From Salinispora mooreana (GTDB lineage: Bacteria; Actinomycetota; Actinomycetes; Mycobacteriales; Micromonosporaceae), in assembly GCF_000379065.1 (NCBI RefSeq), contig NZ_KB900614.1:3808892-3872891 (forward strand): a stretch of DNA of 64,000 bases, in the 5' to 3' direction. Below the pieces are notes generated by a model. That model ran no database searches. It saw nothing but the letters and a program-made list of their open reading frames with translations, and was not told where the DNA came from. The translations under genes were made by a program, and so were the position numbers. Of the stretch, positions 27,305-35,037 are shown piece after piece. Numbering within the stretch: the stretch's first letter is position 1; every line of letters starts with the position of its first letter.

Positions 27305-27640
27305 ATGGGCATCTACCGATCAGCAACCAGTTGGTCTCGTGAAGAGGCGGAGGCTGAGGCAGCGCACGAGATCCTGACCAACCACATAGCCGACCCGGAG
27401 AACGGCTGCTGCACGATCTGCCTGGCGCCTGGTCCGTGCGGGCCGGCCAATGCAGCGGCAAACCGCTTGGTCGACCTGGGCCGGCCGGTGCTGCTCGCCG
27501 AATCGAGACGCGAACGGCGGGCCGGGTGGCGGGGCTGGTTCGGCTCCACCGGGGCGGTTCCGGCGACCGGGTCAACTCGGTGGCGTCGGGCACCGCTGCT
27601 CACTTTCGCCTGGCTCCTTCGGCTCGGGGTCATCTCGTGA
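27305..27640 (+). CDS. Uncharacterised protein with CCTICLAPGPCG motif
   Basis: 111 aa, start supported by AGGAGCGGAG. The N-terminal half is an acidic helix (EEAEAEAAHEILTNHIADPE) followed by a Cys cluster GCCTICLAPGPCGPANAAAN that could bind zinc. The C-terminal half is basic and Trp-rich. The end is coupled to the next gene (GTGA overlap). I do not recognise the family. The position beside a GntR/UTRA pair suggests a co-regulated accessory module. Confidence 0.6.
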   Translation: MGIYRSATSWSREEAEAEAAHEILTNHIADPENGCCTICLAPGPCGPANAAANRLVDLGRPVLLAESRRERRAGWRGWFGSTGAVPATGSTRWRRAPLLTFAWLLRLGVIS

Positions 27641-28089
27641 CCGCCGGCCTGCACTTCGGCGTGGGAAGCGTGGTGCAACTTGCTGAACAGCACTACTGCT
27701 ACGGCCTGGGCACCCTGACCCTGCGCATCGTCGAGGTGGGACGCCGGGTACGGCACACGGACGGGCTCTGGATCAACGTGCGTGGCGTTCAACTCGAAAG
27801 CCCACCACGCCAGCGACGGATCCTGGCCCGCCTGGACGCCATCCAGACGCAGCCGGTACCCATCCCGGTCACGCACATACCGGTCCGACCGGGATGGAAC
27901 TGCGCCGGCTGCGGAGCGGCGTGGCCCTGCCCGGACCACCGGCGACGCCTACTCGACCAGTACGCAGGCAACCCCGCAGCGCTCGGTATCTACCTGAGCA
28001 CACAGATGACGGCAGCGGTACCCGACCTGCGTCACCTTCCCCCCGAGGAGTTGTACGAACGGTTCCTGGGCTGGCTGCGACTGACCTAA
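27637..28089 (+). CDS. Uncharacterised protein with CAGCGAAWPCPDH motif
   Basis: 150 aa, GTG start overlapping the previous stop by four bases. The first half is predicted beta-rich (FGVGSVVQLAEQHYCYGLGT, then a basic stretch). The second half has WNCAGCGAAWPCPDHRRRLL, a Cys/His cluster resembling the CxxC-x(n)-PC of its neighbour, and an acidic Pro-rich helix (HLPPEELYERFLGWLRL). No known domain recognised. The two proteins probably act together. Confidence 0.6.
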   Translation: MTAGLHFGVGSVVQLAEQHYCYGLGTLTLRIVEVGRRVRHTDGLWINVRGVQLESPPRQRRILARLDAIQTQPVPIPVTHIPVRPGWNCAGCGAAWPCPDHRRRLLDQYAGNPAALGIYLSTQMTAAVPDLRHLPPEELYERFLGWLRLT

Positions 28090-28119
28090 CGCCGCGGGCC
28101 GTCCGGGTTGCGGGCTCGG

Positions 28120-29412
28120 TCAGCGTTCCAGGATTGCCGTTACGCCCTGCCCGCCCGCGGCGCAGATCGAGATGAGCCCTCGGCCGCCGCCGCGCTCGTC
28201 GAGCAGCTTGGCCAGGGTCGCCACGATCCGGCCGCCGGTCGCGGCGAACGGGTGCCCGGCGGCCAGCGACGAACCGTTGACGTTGATCCGTTCCGGGTCG
28301 ATCGCTCCGAGTGGGGCGTCCAGGCCGAGCCGGTCCTGGCAGAACTCCGGCGACTCCCAGGCGGCCAGGGTGGCCAGCACCTGCGCGGCGAACGCCTCGT
28401 GGATCTCGTAGAAGTCGAAGCCCTGGAGCGTCAGCCCGGCGCGGGCCAGCAGCTGGGGCACCGCGTACGCGGGGGCCATCAGCAGCCCCTCCTCGCCGGG
28501 TACGAAGTCCACGGCGGCCGTCTGCGACCAGGTGAACCACGCCTGCACCGGCAGGTTGTGGGCCCGCGCCCACTCCTCACTGGCGAGCAGCACGGTCGAC
28601 GCGCCGTCGGTCAGCGGCGACGAGTTGCCGGCGGTCATCGTGGCCTGCTCGGCGTCCGGGCCCTTCGTGCCGAAGACCGGGCGGAGGCTGCCGAGCTTCT
28701 CCAGGCTGGTGTCGGGCCGCAGGTTCTGGTCCCGGGTCAGCCCGAGGTACGGCGTCATCAGGTCGTCGAAGAACCCCCGCTCGTACGCGGCGGCCAGCCG
28801 GTGGTGCGACCGCAACGCCAGCGCGTCCTGCGCCTGCCGGTCGACCTGCCAACGCAGGGCGGTACGGGCGGCGTGCTCGCCCATGGACAGGCCGGTGCGG
28901 GGCTCGGCGTTGCGGGGGAGCTCCGGCCGGAACGGGTGTGAGGGGCGCAGCCGGGTGGCGGTCCGCACCCGCTCCCCGAGGGTCCGGGCGCTGTTCAGTT
29001 TGAGCAGTGTGCGCCGCAGCTGCTCGTTCACGGCGAGCGGCGCGTCCGAGGTGGTGTCGACGCCACCGGCGATACCGACCTCGAGCTGCCCCAGAGCGAT
29101 CTTGTTGGCGACCAGGATGGCAGCCTCCAGGCCGGTGCCGCAGGCCTGCTGGATGTCATAGGCGGGGGTGTGCGGGTCGAGCTTCGAGCCGAGCACCACC
29201 TCGCGGGTCAGGTTGAAGTCCCGGGAGTGCTTCAGCACGGCGCCCGCGACCACCTCGCCGACCCGCTGGCCGGCCAGGCCGTACCGGGCGACCAGCCCGT
29301 CGAGGGCCGCGCCGAGCAGGTCCGCGTTGGACGCCTCGGCGTACCGCGAGTTGGAGCGGGCGAAGGGGATGCGGTTGCCGCCGATGACCGCGACCCGCCG
29401 GATGTTCTGCAC
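28120..29412 (-). CDS. Acetyl-CoA C-acetyltransferase (thiolase; FadA2-like)
   Basis: 430 aa. The acylated Cys lies in DIQQACGTGLEAAILVANKI. The later active-site pieces are NVNGSSLAAGHPFAATGGRI (His) and ISICAAGGQGVTAIL (second Cys). The start RVAVIGGNRIPFARS is typical of the MaoC/FabG4-associated thiolases, such as mycobacterial fadA2. It should cleave or condense acyl-CoA at the end of beta-oxidation. The GTG at 29412 has GGAGG upstream. It diverges from fabG4 with 54 bp between, where a TetR-type operator sits. Confidence 0.9.
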   Translation of the reverse strand: MQNIRRVAVIGGNRIPFARSNSRYAEASNADLLGAALDGLVARYGLAGQRVGEVVAGAVLKHSRDFNLTREVVLGSKLDPHTPAYDIQQACGTGLEAAILVANKIALGQLEVGIAGGVDTTSDAPLAVNEQLRRTLLKLNSARTLGERVRTATRLRPSHPFRPELPRNAEPRTGLSMGEHAARTALRWQVDRQAQDALALRSHHRLAAAYERGFFDDLMTPYLGLTRDQNLRPDTSLEKLGSLRPVFGTKGPDAEQATMTAGNSSPLTDGASTVLLASEEWARAHNLPVQAWFTWSQTAAVDFVPGEEGLLMAPAYAVPQLLARAGLTLQGFDFYEIHEAFAAQVLATLAAWESPEFCQDRLGLDAPLGAIDPERINVNGSSLAAGHPFAATGGRIVATLAKLLDERGGGRGLISICAAGGQGVTAILER

Positions 29413-29442
29413 GTTTCCCGCCTCCTCTGGGGTTGCTCTCAA

Positions 29443-29458
29443 CCTACTCGCCAGTAGG
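29443..29458. promoter_or_regulatory. Probable TetR operator in the thiolase/fabG4 divergent promoter
   Basis: CCTACTCGCCAGTAGG is a near-perfect palindrome (CCTACT...AGTAGG) in the only gap between two divergent lipid genes. The same CTACTCG core occurs twice at 33141-33170 upstream of the TetR gene. Confidence 0.6.
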
Positions 29459-29466
29459 CTACGCCT

Positions 29467-30822
29467 ATGACCGACAGGTACGCGAGCTTCGTCCAATCAG
29501 GGGTCGGCCGGGGGCTGGTCAGGCGCCTCGGGCTGCCCGACCCGCCCCAACTCCGCCGGCACCGGAGCGGTGACCCCCTCATCCCCGGACCCGTCCTGCT
29601 CGGTGCCGCCACCGGTGGCCGGCTCGCCGGCGGCATCGGCAAACTCCTGACCGCCGCCGGAGTCGAACTCGGCGACCCGGCCGATGTCGCCCCCGGGGCC
29701 CGGCTCGGCGCCCTCGTCTACGACGCCACCGGCATCACCGACTCGACCGCGCTGCGCCAGCTCTACGACTGCCTCCACCCGCACGCCCGCTCGGTGCTGC
29801 CCAGCGGCCGGGTGATCGTGCTCGGCACCCCGCCCGCCGAGTGCTCCACACCTCGGGAGGCCACCGCGCAGCGGGCGCTCGAAGGGTTGACCCGCAGCAT
29901 CGGCAAGGAATTCGGCCGGGGTGTCACCGCCCAGCTGGTCTATGTGACCGACACCGCCGACCCGGGCACCGCGACCAGCCTCGAGGCCACGCTCCGTTTC
30001 CTGCTCTCCGGGCGCTCCGCGTACGTCTCCGGTCAGGTGATCCAGATCGGTGCCGGGCAGGCCGCGCTCCCGGCGGACTGGGACCGCCCGCTGGACGGCC
30101 AGGTGGTGCTGGTCACCGGTGCGGCGCGGGGGATCGGCGCGGCGCTGGCCCGGGTCCTGGCCCGCGACGGCGCCGAGGTGGTCGCCCTGGACATCCCGGC
30201 CGCCGGTGACGAGCTGGCGACGGTGGCCAACGACATCGGCGCCACCGCCGTGCAGCTCGACCTCACCGCCCCGGACGCCCCGATCCGGCTGGCCGATCAC
30301 CTCTTCGCCCGGCACGGCCGGGTTGACGTGGTGGTACACAACGCGGGCATCACCCGGGACCGGACCCTCGGCCGGATGGATGTTGACCGGTGGGACCAGG
30401 TGATCGATATCAACCTCTCCAGTCAGGAGCGGATCAACGACCTCCTGTTGGAACGCGAGTTGATCCCGGCCGGGGGTCGGATCGTCGCGGTCTCCTCGAT
30501 CGCCGGGATCGCCGGCAACCGGGGGCAGACCAACTACGCCACCAGCAAGGCCGGGGTGATCGGTCTGGTCGAGTCGCTCGCCCCGGTGCTGGCCGAACGT
30601 GGCATCAGCGTCAACGCGGTCGCCCCCGGGTTCATCGAGACCCGACTGACCGCCCGGATCCCGCTGGTGCTGCGCGAGGCCGGCCGGCGGATGAACAGCC
30701 TTGCCCAGGGTGGCCTGCCGGTGGATGTCGCCGAGACGATCGGCTGGCTGGCCTGGCCGGCCAGCGGCGCGGTCAGCGGCAACGTGGTCCGGGTCTGCGG
30801 CCAGAGCCTGCTGGGGGCGTGA
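29467..30822 (+). CDS. High-molecular-weight 3-oxoacyl-ACP/CoA reductase (FabG4-like)
   Basis: 451 aa, twice the size of a standard FabG. Residues about 1-205 form a flavodoxin-like domain without the dehydrogenase motifs. The C-terminal SDR domain has VLVTGAARGIGAALARVLAR, VVHNAGITRDRTLGRM, Ser in VSSIAGIAGNRG and the YATSK catalytic pair. This layout is that of mycobacterial FabG4, an NADH-dependent 3-oxoacyl-CoA reductase. It overlaps the MaoC-type dehydratase gene by one base (TGATG), as fabG4 and htdX are paired in mycobacteria. Confidence 0.9.
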   Translation: MTDRYASFVQSGVGRGLVRRLGLPDPPQLRRHRSGDPLIPGPVLLGAATGGRLAGGIGKLLTAAGVELGDPADVAPGARLGALVYDATGITDSTALRQLYDCLHPHARSVLPSGRVIVLGTPPAECSTPREATAQRALEGLTRSIGKEFGRGVTAQLVYVTDTADPGTATSLEATLRFLLSGRSAYVSGQVIQIGAGQAALPADWDRPLDGQVVLVTGAARGIGAALARVLARDGAEVVALDIPAAGDELATVANDIGATAVQLDLTAPDAPIRLADHLFARHGRVDVVVHNAGITRDRTLGRMDVDRWDQVIDINLSSQERINDLLLERELIPAGGRIVAVSSIAGIAGNRGQTNYATSKAGVIGLVESLAPVLAERGISVNAVAPGFIETRLTARIPLVLREAGRRMNSLAQGGLPVDVAETIGWLAWPASGAVSGNVVRVCGQSLLGA

Positions 30823-31715
30823 TGGGAGGCCCACAGGAGCCGTCCGACGCCGAGCAGGCCACCCGGTCCCGGGTCCAGCTGGCGGCGCTGCCGGAAGTCG
30901 GTGCGCTCTACCGCCGGGCGCTGCTCGGCGCGCTGCCCGGAACCGGGTCCCGGCGGGCCGAGCAGCCCCCGGCGATCGAGTTGCGGGTGGCCGGAATCGC
31001 CATCGACCGAGGACGTCTCGCCGCCTACGACCGGGTCTGCGGATTCCGACTCACCGACCGGTTGCCGGCGACGTTCCCGCACGTCCTGGGTTTCCCGCTG
31101 GCGCTGCGCCTGATGACCGCGCCGGACTTCCCGATCCCGCTCGCCGGCGTGGTCCACGTCGGCAACCGGATCACCGTCCACCGCCCGATCGACGCCGCCG
31201 AGACACTCGACTTCGTCGCGTACGCGGCGAACCTGCGCCCGCACGACCGGGGCCGGCAGATCGACGTGGTGCTGGTGGGTGCCGTCGGCGGCGCGGAGGT
31301 CTGGCGTGGTGTCTCCACCTACCTGGGCCGGGAACAGACGTCCGGCGGTGGCGAACGCGCCAACCGGGGTGACCAGCCCCCGGCGCCGCGCGCCGGTGCG
31401 CACTGGCGCGTCGGGCGCCAGCTCGGGCCTGCGTACGCCCGGGTCTCCGGCGACCACAACCCGATCCACACCTCCCGGCTCGGCGCGCGGCTCTTCGGCT
31501 TCCGGCACCCGATCGCGCACGGTATGTGGAGCAAGGCCCGCTGCCTGGCCGCGCTGGAGCCACGGCTGCCGGACGCGTACACCGTTGACGTGTCGTTCAA
31601 GCTGCCGGTGCCGTTGCCCGGCACGGTCGCCTTCGGCAGCACCTCGGCGGGCGACTTCGCGCTGCGCGACCTGCGGGACCGCCCCCACCTCCTCGGCACG
31701 TTCCAGGAGCAGTGA
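30822..31715 (+). CDS. MaoC-type hydratase/dehydratase (HtdX-like)
   Basis: 297 aa double hot-dog protein. The C-terminal half has the MaoC hydratase motif YARVSGDHNPIHTSRLGARL with the Asp/His dyad, then FGFRHPIAHGMWSKARCLAA. The N-terminal hot-dog domain is degenerate (VVHVGNRITVHRPIDAAETL). It should hydrate or dehydrate 3-hydroxyacyl-CoA, the step after FabG4. The ATG at 30822 overlaps the fabG4 stop. Last gene of a two-gene operon. Confidence 0.88.
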   Translation: MGGPQEPSDAEQATRSRVQLAALPEVGALYRRALLGALPGTGSRRAEQPPAIELRVAGIAIDRGRLAAYDRVCGFRLTDRLPATFPHVLGFPLALRLMTAPDFPIPLAGVVHVGNRITVHRPIDAAETLDFVAYAANLRPHDRGRQIDVVLVGAVGGAEVWRGVSTYLGREQTSGGGERANRGDQPPAPRAGAHWRVGRQLGPAYARVSGDHNPIHTSRLGARLFGFRHPIAHGMWSKARCLAALEPRLPDAYTVDVSFKLPVPLPGTVAFGSTSAGDFALRDLRDRPHLLGTFQEQ

Positions 31716-31784
31716 GCGCGCCCTCATCCTTCCTTTTGTGGCGGAAGGGCCCCCTCCACATACCGACACCCCGAGCATGAGGAG

Positions 31785-32402
31785 ATGGAGTCCGCGCTCG
31801 ACCTGCTGCGGCAGCTGATCACCTCACCGGTGGTGTATCTGCTGCTGTTCGCGCTCACCGCGGTCGACGCAGTCGTCCCGATGGTGCCGGCCGAGACCGC
31901 GGTGATCACCGCAGCGGTGCTGGTCAGCGGCGACGTGCCGGAGCTGGCGGGTATCTGGGGCGTCGCCGCCCTCGGCGCGCTGGTCGGCGACCACGCCTCG
32001 TACGTGATCGGACGGGGCGGCGGCGCGCGGCGGCTGGCCAGACTCCCGGCGCAGAGTCGGCGGAGAGCCAGTTCGGAGTGGGCCCGACGGGCGTTGTATC
32101 GCCGGGGCGGTGTTGTCCTCACCACCGCCCGCTACCTCCCCGGCGGACGAACGGCGGTGACCCTCACGATGGGCGCGGTGCGCTATCCACTGCGGTCGTT
32201 TCTGCTCTTTGACGCGATCGGCGCGGGGAGTTGGGCGTTGTACAGCGTGCTGCTGGGCCACTTCGGCGGGCTGGCGTTCCAGCAGGAGCCACTGCTTGGC
32301 GTGCTTACTGGCCTGACCCTGTCGGTCGCGGTGACCGGCCTGCTGGAGTTGACCCGGCGGCTCCGCCGGCGCTCGCGCCGCCGGAACGCCGCCCGGCGGT
32401 GA
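31785..32402 (+). CDS. DedA/VTT-domain membrane protein
   Basis: 205 aa with about four to five membrane segments. The family signature is MVPAETAVITAAVLVSGD near the start and VVLTTARYLPGGRTAVTLTM in the middle, with the conserved F/Y-x-R-x-x-PGGR arginine. DedA proteins are implicated in flipping undecaprenyl phosphate and lipids. The C-terminus is a very basic tail. Convergent with the TetR gene. Confidence 0.88.
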   Translation: MESALDLLRQLITSPVVYLLLFALTAVDAVVPMVPAETAVITAAVLVSGDVPELAGIWGVAALGALVGDHASYVIGRGGGARRLARLPAQSRRRASSEWARRALYRRGGVVLTTARYLPGGRTAVTLTMGAVRYPLRSFLLFDAIGAGSWALYSVLLGHFGGLAFQQEPLLGVLTGLTLSVAVTGLLELTRRLRRRSRRRNAARR

Positions 32403-32469
32403 CCGAGGGTGCCGCCCACCGGTAGCCGAGGGCGCCGCCGTCGGTGACCGATGGCGACCCGGAGGCGCG

Positions 32470-33138
32470 TCAGGAGGGGGCTTCGCCCCGCCTGTTGGGC
32501 GGGCGCCAGCTGGTCCCGGCGAGCAGCTGGGCCGCGCCGACCCAGGCGACGTTCATCATCCTGGTGGCGGTCTGCTCCGGGTCCGCCTCCGGGTGGTCGA
32601 CCAGCCAGTCGGCGACTGACTCGGTCGCGCCGACCAGGGCGTAGGCGACGACTTCCAGCTCGGTCTCGGTCACCTCGCGCCCCGCATCGCGCAGGGTGTC
32701 CTCGAGCATTCCGGCGACGACCTCGACGATCCTCCGCCGCAGGGCGGTGATCTCGCCAGCGAAGGGCTGCTCGCCCCGGGCCTGCCGGTAGAGCACAGAC
32801 CAGCCGTCGCGGTGCGCGCCGACGAAGCCGAGAAAGGCTCGCAGACTCCGCCAGAGCCGCTCGTCGGCCGACAGGTCAGGAGCGACGACGTCGGCGATGG
32901 CCTGCATCATCCGGGTGCCCTCGCGGTGCAGGCAGGCGACGAAGAGCTCCTCCTTGGTGCCCAGGTACGCGTAGACCATCGGCTTGGAGATGCCGGCGTC
33001 GTCGGCGATCTCATCCATGCTGGCCCCGTGGTAGCCCCGCCGAGAGAAGACCTTGACTGCGGCATCGAGCATCTGTTGCTCGCGGACGGCTCGGGGCAGA
33101 CGGCGGAAGGTGGGGGTACTGGACACCCTTGCAAGCAT
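32470..33138 (-). CDS. TetR-family transcriptional regulator
   Basis: 222 aa. The HTH region reads REQQMLDAAVKVFSRRGYHG, ASMDEIADDAGISKPMVYAY, LGTKEELFVACL, typical of TetR. The C-terminal ligand domain is all-helical and unassigned. It diverges from SCP2 and acyl-CoA dehydrogenase genes, and a palindrome lies directly upstream. By context it should be a fatty-acid/acyl-CoA-responsive repressor. The ATG at 33138 has only a weak ribosome-binding site; a GTG four codons on is possible. Confidence 0.88.
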   Translation of the reverse strand: MLARVSSTPTFRRLPRAVREQQMLDAAVKVFSRRGYHGASMDEIADDAGISKPMVYAYLGTKEELFVACLHREGTRMMQAIADVVAPDLSADERLWRSLRAFLGFVGAHRDGWSVLYRQARGEQPFAGEITALRRRIVEVVAGMLEDTLRDAGREVTETELEVVAYALVGATESVADWLVDHPEADPEQTATRMMNVAWVGAAQLLAGTSWRPPNRRGEAPS

Positions 33139-33140
33139 AC

Positions 33141-33170
33141 CTACTCGTGCGTAGGGTTACGCGCGAGTAG
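33141..33170. promoter_or_regulatory. 30-bp palindromic operator of the TetR regulator
   Basis: Thirteen-base arms CTACTCGTGCGTA and TACGCGCGAGTAG (one mismatch) surround four bases. Read as two overlapping sites, each half matches CTACTCGnnCGTAG-type palindromes; the thiolase/fabG4 gap has a sister site. The TetR start codon is only three bases away, so binding would block its own transcription. Confidence 0.7.
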
Positions 33171-33192
33171 TCAATTTCGGAAGGTGCGCCCC

Positions 33193-33645
33193 ATGACTGA
33201 CTTCGACCCGGCCAAGTTCGCCAACGTCGGCCCCAAAGAGTTCGCGCAGCTGGTCAAGTCCACCCCCGACGACAAGATCACCGAGATGATGTCGGGTGAC
33301 CTCCGCGGCAAGGTCCTCGACGAGGTCTTCGGCCGGATGCCGCAGCTCTTCCGCGCCGACCGGGCGGGCTCGACCAACACGGTCATCCACTGGAACATCA
33401 CTGGTGGTCCCGGTGGCGGCACCGACACCTACGAGGTGGTTATCGCCGATGGTGCCTGCACCGTCAACCAGACCTCCCAGCACGACCCGAAGCTGAGCCT
33501 CACCCTGGGTCCGGTGGAGTTCCTCAAGACCGTCTCCGGCGGCGCCAACCCGGTCATGATGTTCATGAGCGGCAAGTTGAAGGCCAAGGGCGATCTGGGA
33601 CTGGCCGCCAACATCGCGAACCTCTTCGACATTCCCAAGGCCTGA
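33193..33645 (+). CDS. SCP2 sterol-binding domain protein
   Basis: 150 aa. The SCP2 fold is seen in VIHWNITGGPGGGTDTYEVV, then LTLGPVEFLKTVSGGANPVM and MFMSGKLKAKGDLGLAANIA. Such proteins bind lipids or acyl-CoA and are often encoded with beta-oxidation genes. The ATG follows GGAAGG. It is two bases from the acyl-CoA dehydrogenase gene and shares the TetR operator. Confidence 0.9.
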   Translation: MTDFDPAKFANVGPKEFAQLVKSTPDDKITEMMSGDLRGKVLDEVFGRMPQLFRADRAGSTNTVIHWNITGGPGGGTDTYEVVIADGACTVNQTSQHDPKLSLTLGPVEFLKTVSGGANPVMMFMSGKLKAKGDLGLAANIANLFDIPKA

Positions 33646-33647
33646 GT

Positions 33648-34862
33648 ATGGCCGAGTTCTCGCTCGATCTGACCGAGGAGCAGCGGGATCTTCGTGACTG
33701 GGTACACGGCTTCGCCAGCGAGGTCGTCCGCCCAGCCGCCGCCGAGTGGGACGCGCGGGAGGAGACCCCGTGGCCGATCATCCAGGAAGCGGCCAAGGTC
33801 GGCCTCTACGGCTTCGAGTTCCTCGCGACCTGCTGGGGCGACCCCAGCGGCCTCTCCCTGCCGATCGCCTGTGAGGAACTCTTCTGGGGCGACTCCGGCA
33901 TCGGCCTGAGCATCTTCGGCACCGGCCTCGCCGTGGCCGCCATCTACGGCACCGGCACGCCGGAGCAGCTGATGGAGTGGGTGCCGCAGTGCTTCGGCGA
34001 CCTCGACTCCCCCGCCGTGGCGGCGTTCTGCACCAGCGAACCCGAGGCGGGCTCCGACGTCGGCGCGATGCGCACCCGCGCGGTCTACGACGAGGCCGCC
34101 GACGAGTGGATACTCAGCGGTCAGAAGTCATACGCGACCAACGGCGGAATCGCCGGCGTGCACGTGGTCACCGCCTCAGTCGACCCGGAACTCGGCTCTC
34201 GCGGGCAGGCGGCGTTCGTCGTACCGCCGGGCACCCCCGGGCTCGCCGCGACCCGCAAGCTCCGCAAGCTGGGCCTACGCGCGTCACACACGGCCGACGT
34301 CTTCCTCGACGATGTCCGCGTACCCGGCCGCTGCCTGCTCGGCGGCAAGGACGCGCTGGAGGAACGGCTCGCCCGGGCCCGCTCCGGCCGGCGGGCCTCC
34401 TCCCAGGCCGCGATGCGTACGTTCGAGCTCTCCCGGCCGACCGTCGGCGCGCAGGCGATCGGGGTGGCCCGGGCCGCCTACGAATACGCGCTGGACTACG
34501 CGAAGGAACGGGTCCAGTTCGGGCGACCGATCATCGAGAACCAGGCGGTGGCGTTCGCACTGGCCGACATGAAGATGGAGATCGACGCCGCCCGGCTGCT
34601 GGTCTGGCGAGCCTCCTGGATGGGGCGCAACAACCGGGCCTTCACCGCCGGCGAGGGCTCGATGTCCAAGCTGAAGGCCAGTGAGGTCGCGGTCAGCGCG
34701 ACCGAGAAAGCGGTGCAGCTGCTCGGCGGTGCCGGCTTCCTCCGCGACCACCCGGTCGAGCGGTGGTACCGAGACGCCAAGATCTACACCATCTTCGAAG
34801 GCACCTCCGAGATCCAGCGGCTCGTCGTCGCCCGCGCCATCTCCGGCGTCCAGATCCGCTGA
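33648..34862 (+). CDS. Acyl-CoA dehydrogenase
   Basis: 404 aa. It shows the N-terminal helix SLDLTEEQRDLRDWVHGFAS, the FAD/substrate loop AFCTSEPEAGSDVGAMRTRA, WILSGQKSYATNGG, and the C-terminal region FELSRPTVGAQAIGVARAAY, QFGRPIIENQAVAF, then GGAGFLRDHPVERWYRDAKI with YTIFEGTSEIQRLVVAR. The Glu in FEGTSEIQ is the family's catalytic-base position. It performs the first beta-oxidation step. A strong hairpin follows. Confidence 0.95.
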   Translation: MAEFSLDLTEEQRDLRDWVHGFASEVVRPAAAEWDAREETPWPIIQEAAKVGLYGFEFLATCWGDPSGLSLPIACEELFWGDSGIGLSIFGTGLAVAAIYGTGTPEQLMEWVPQCFGDLDSPAVAAFCTSEPEAGSDVGAMRTRAVYDEAADEWILSGQKSYATNGGIAGVHVVTASVDPELGSRGQAAFVVPPGTPGLAATRKLRKLGLRASHTADVFLDDVRVPGRCLLGGKDALEERLARARSGRRASSQAAMRTFELSRPTVGAQAIGVARAAYEYALDYAKERVQFGRPIIENQAVAFALADMKMEIDAARLLVWRASWMGRNNRAFTAGEGSMSKLKASEVAVSATEKAVQLLGGAGFLRDHPVERWYRDAKIYTIFEGTSEIQRLVVARAISGVQIR

Positions 34863-34879
34863 CCCACGCTGGGACCCCC

Positions 34880-34923
34880 GGCCACTCCCCGGCCCCGGAT
34901 GCTGCCGGGCCCGGGGAGTGGCC
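34880..34923. terminator. Terminator after the SCP2/acyl-CoA dehydrogenase operon
   Basis: Perfect 13-base arms GGCCACTCCCCGG / CCGGGGAGTGGCC with additional inner pairing, 18 bases past the stop. Confidence 0.75.
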
Positions 34924-35037
34924 ACCGGAGTTCCCCACGGCCGGCCGAGCCTTTCACGGCCGGCCGTTCGCCGTCACCGCCGGTCGGATCCGCCAGCACT
35001 GCGATCCGCCGGTGCCAGTCCCGACGGGCCGGCTACG

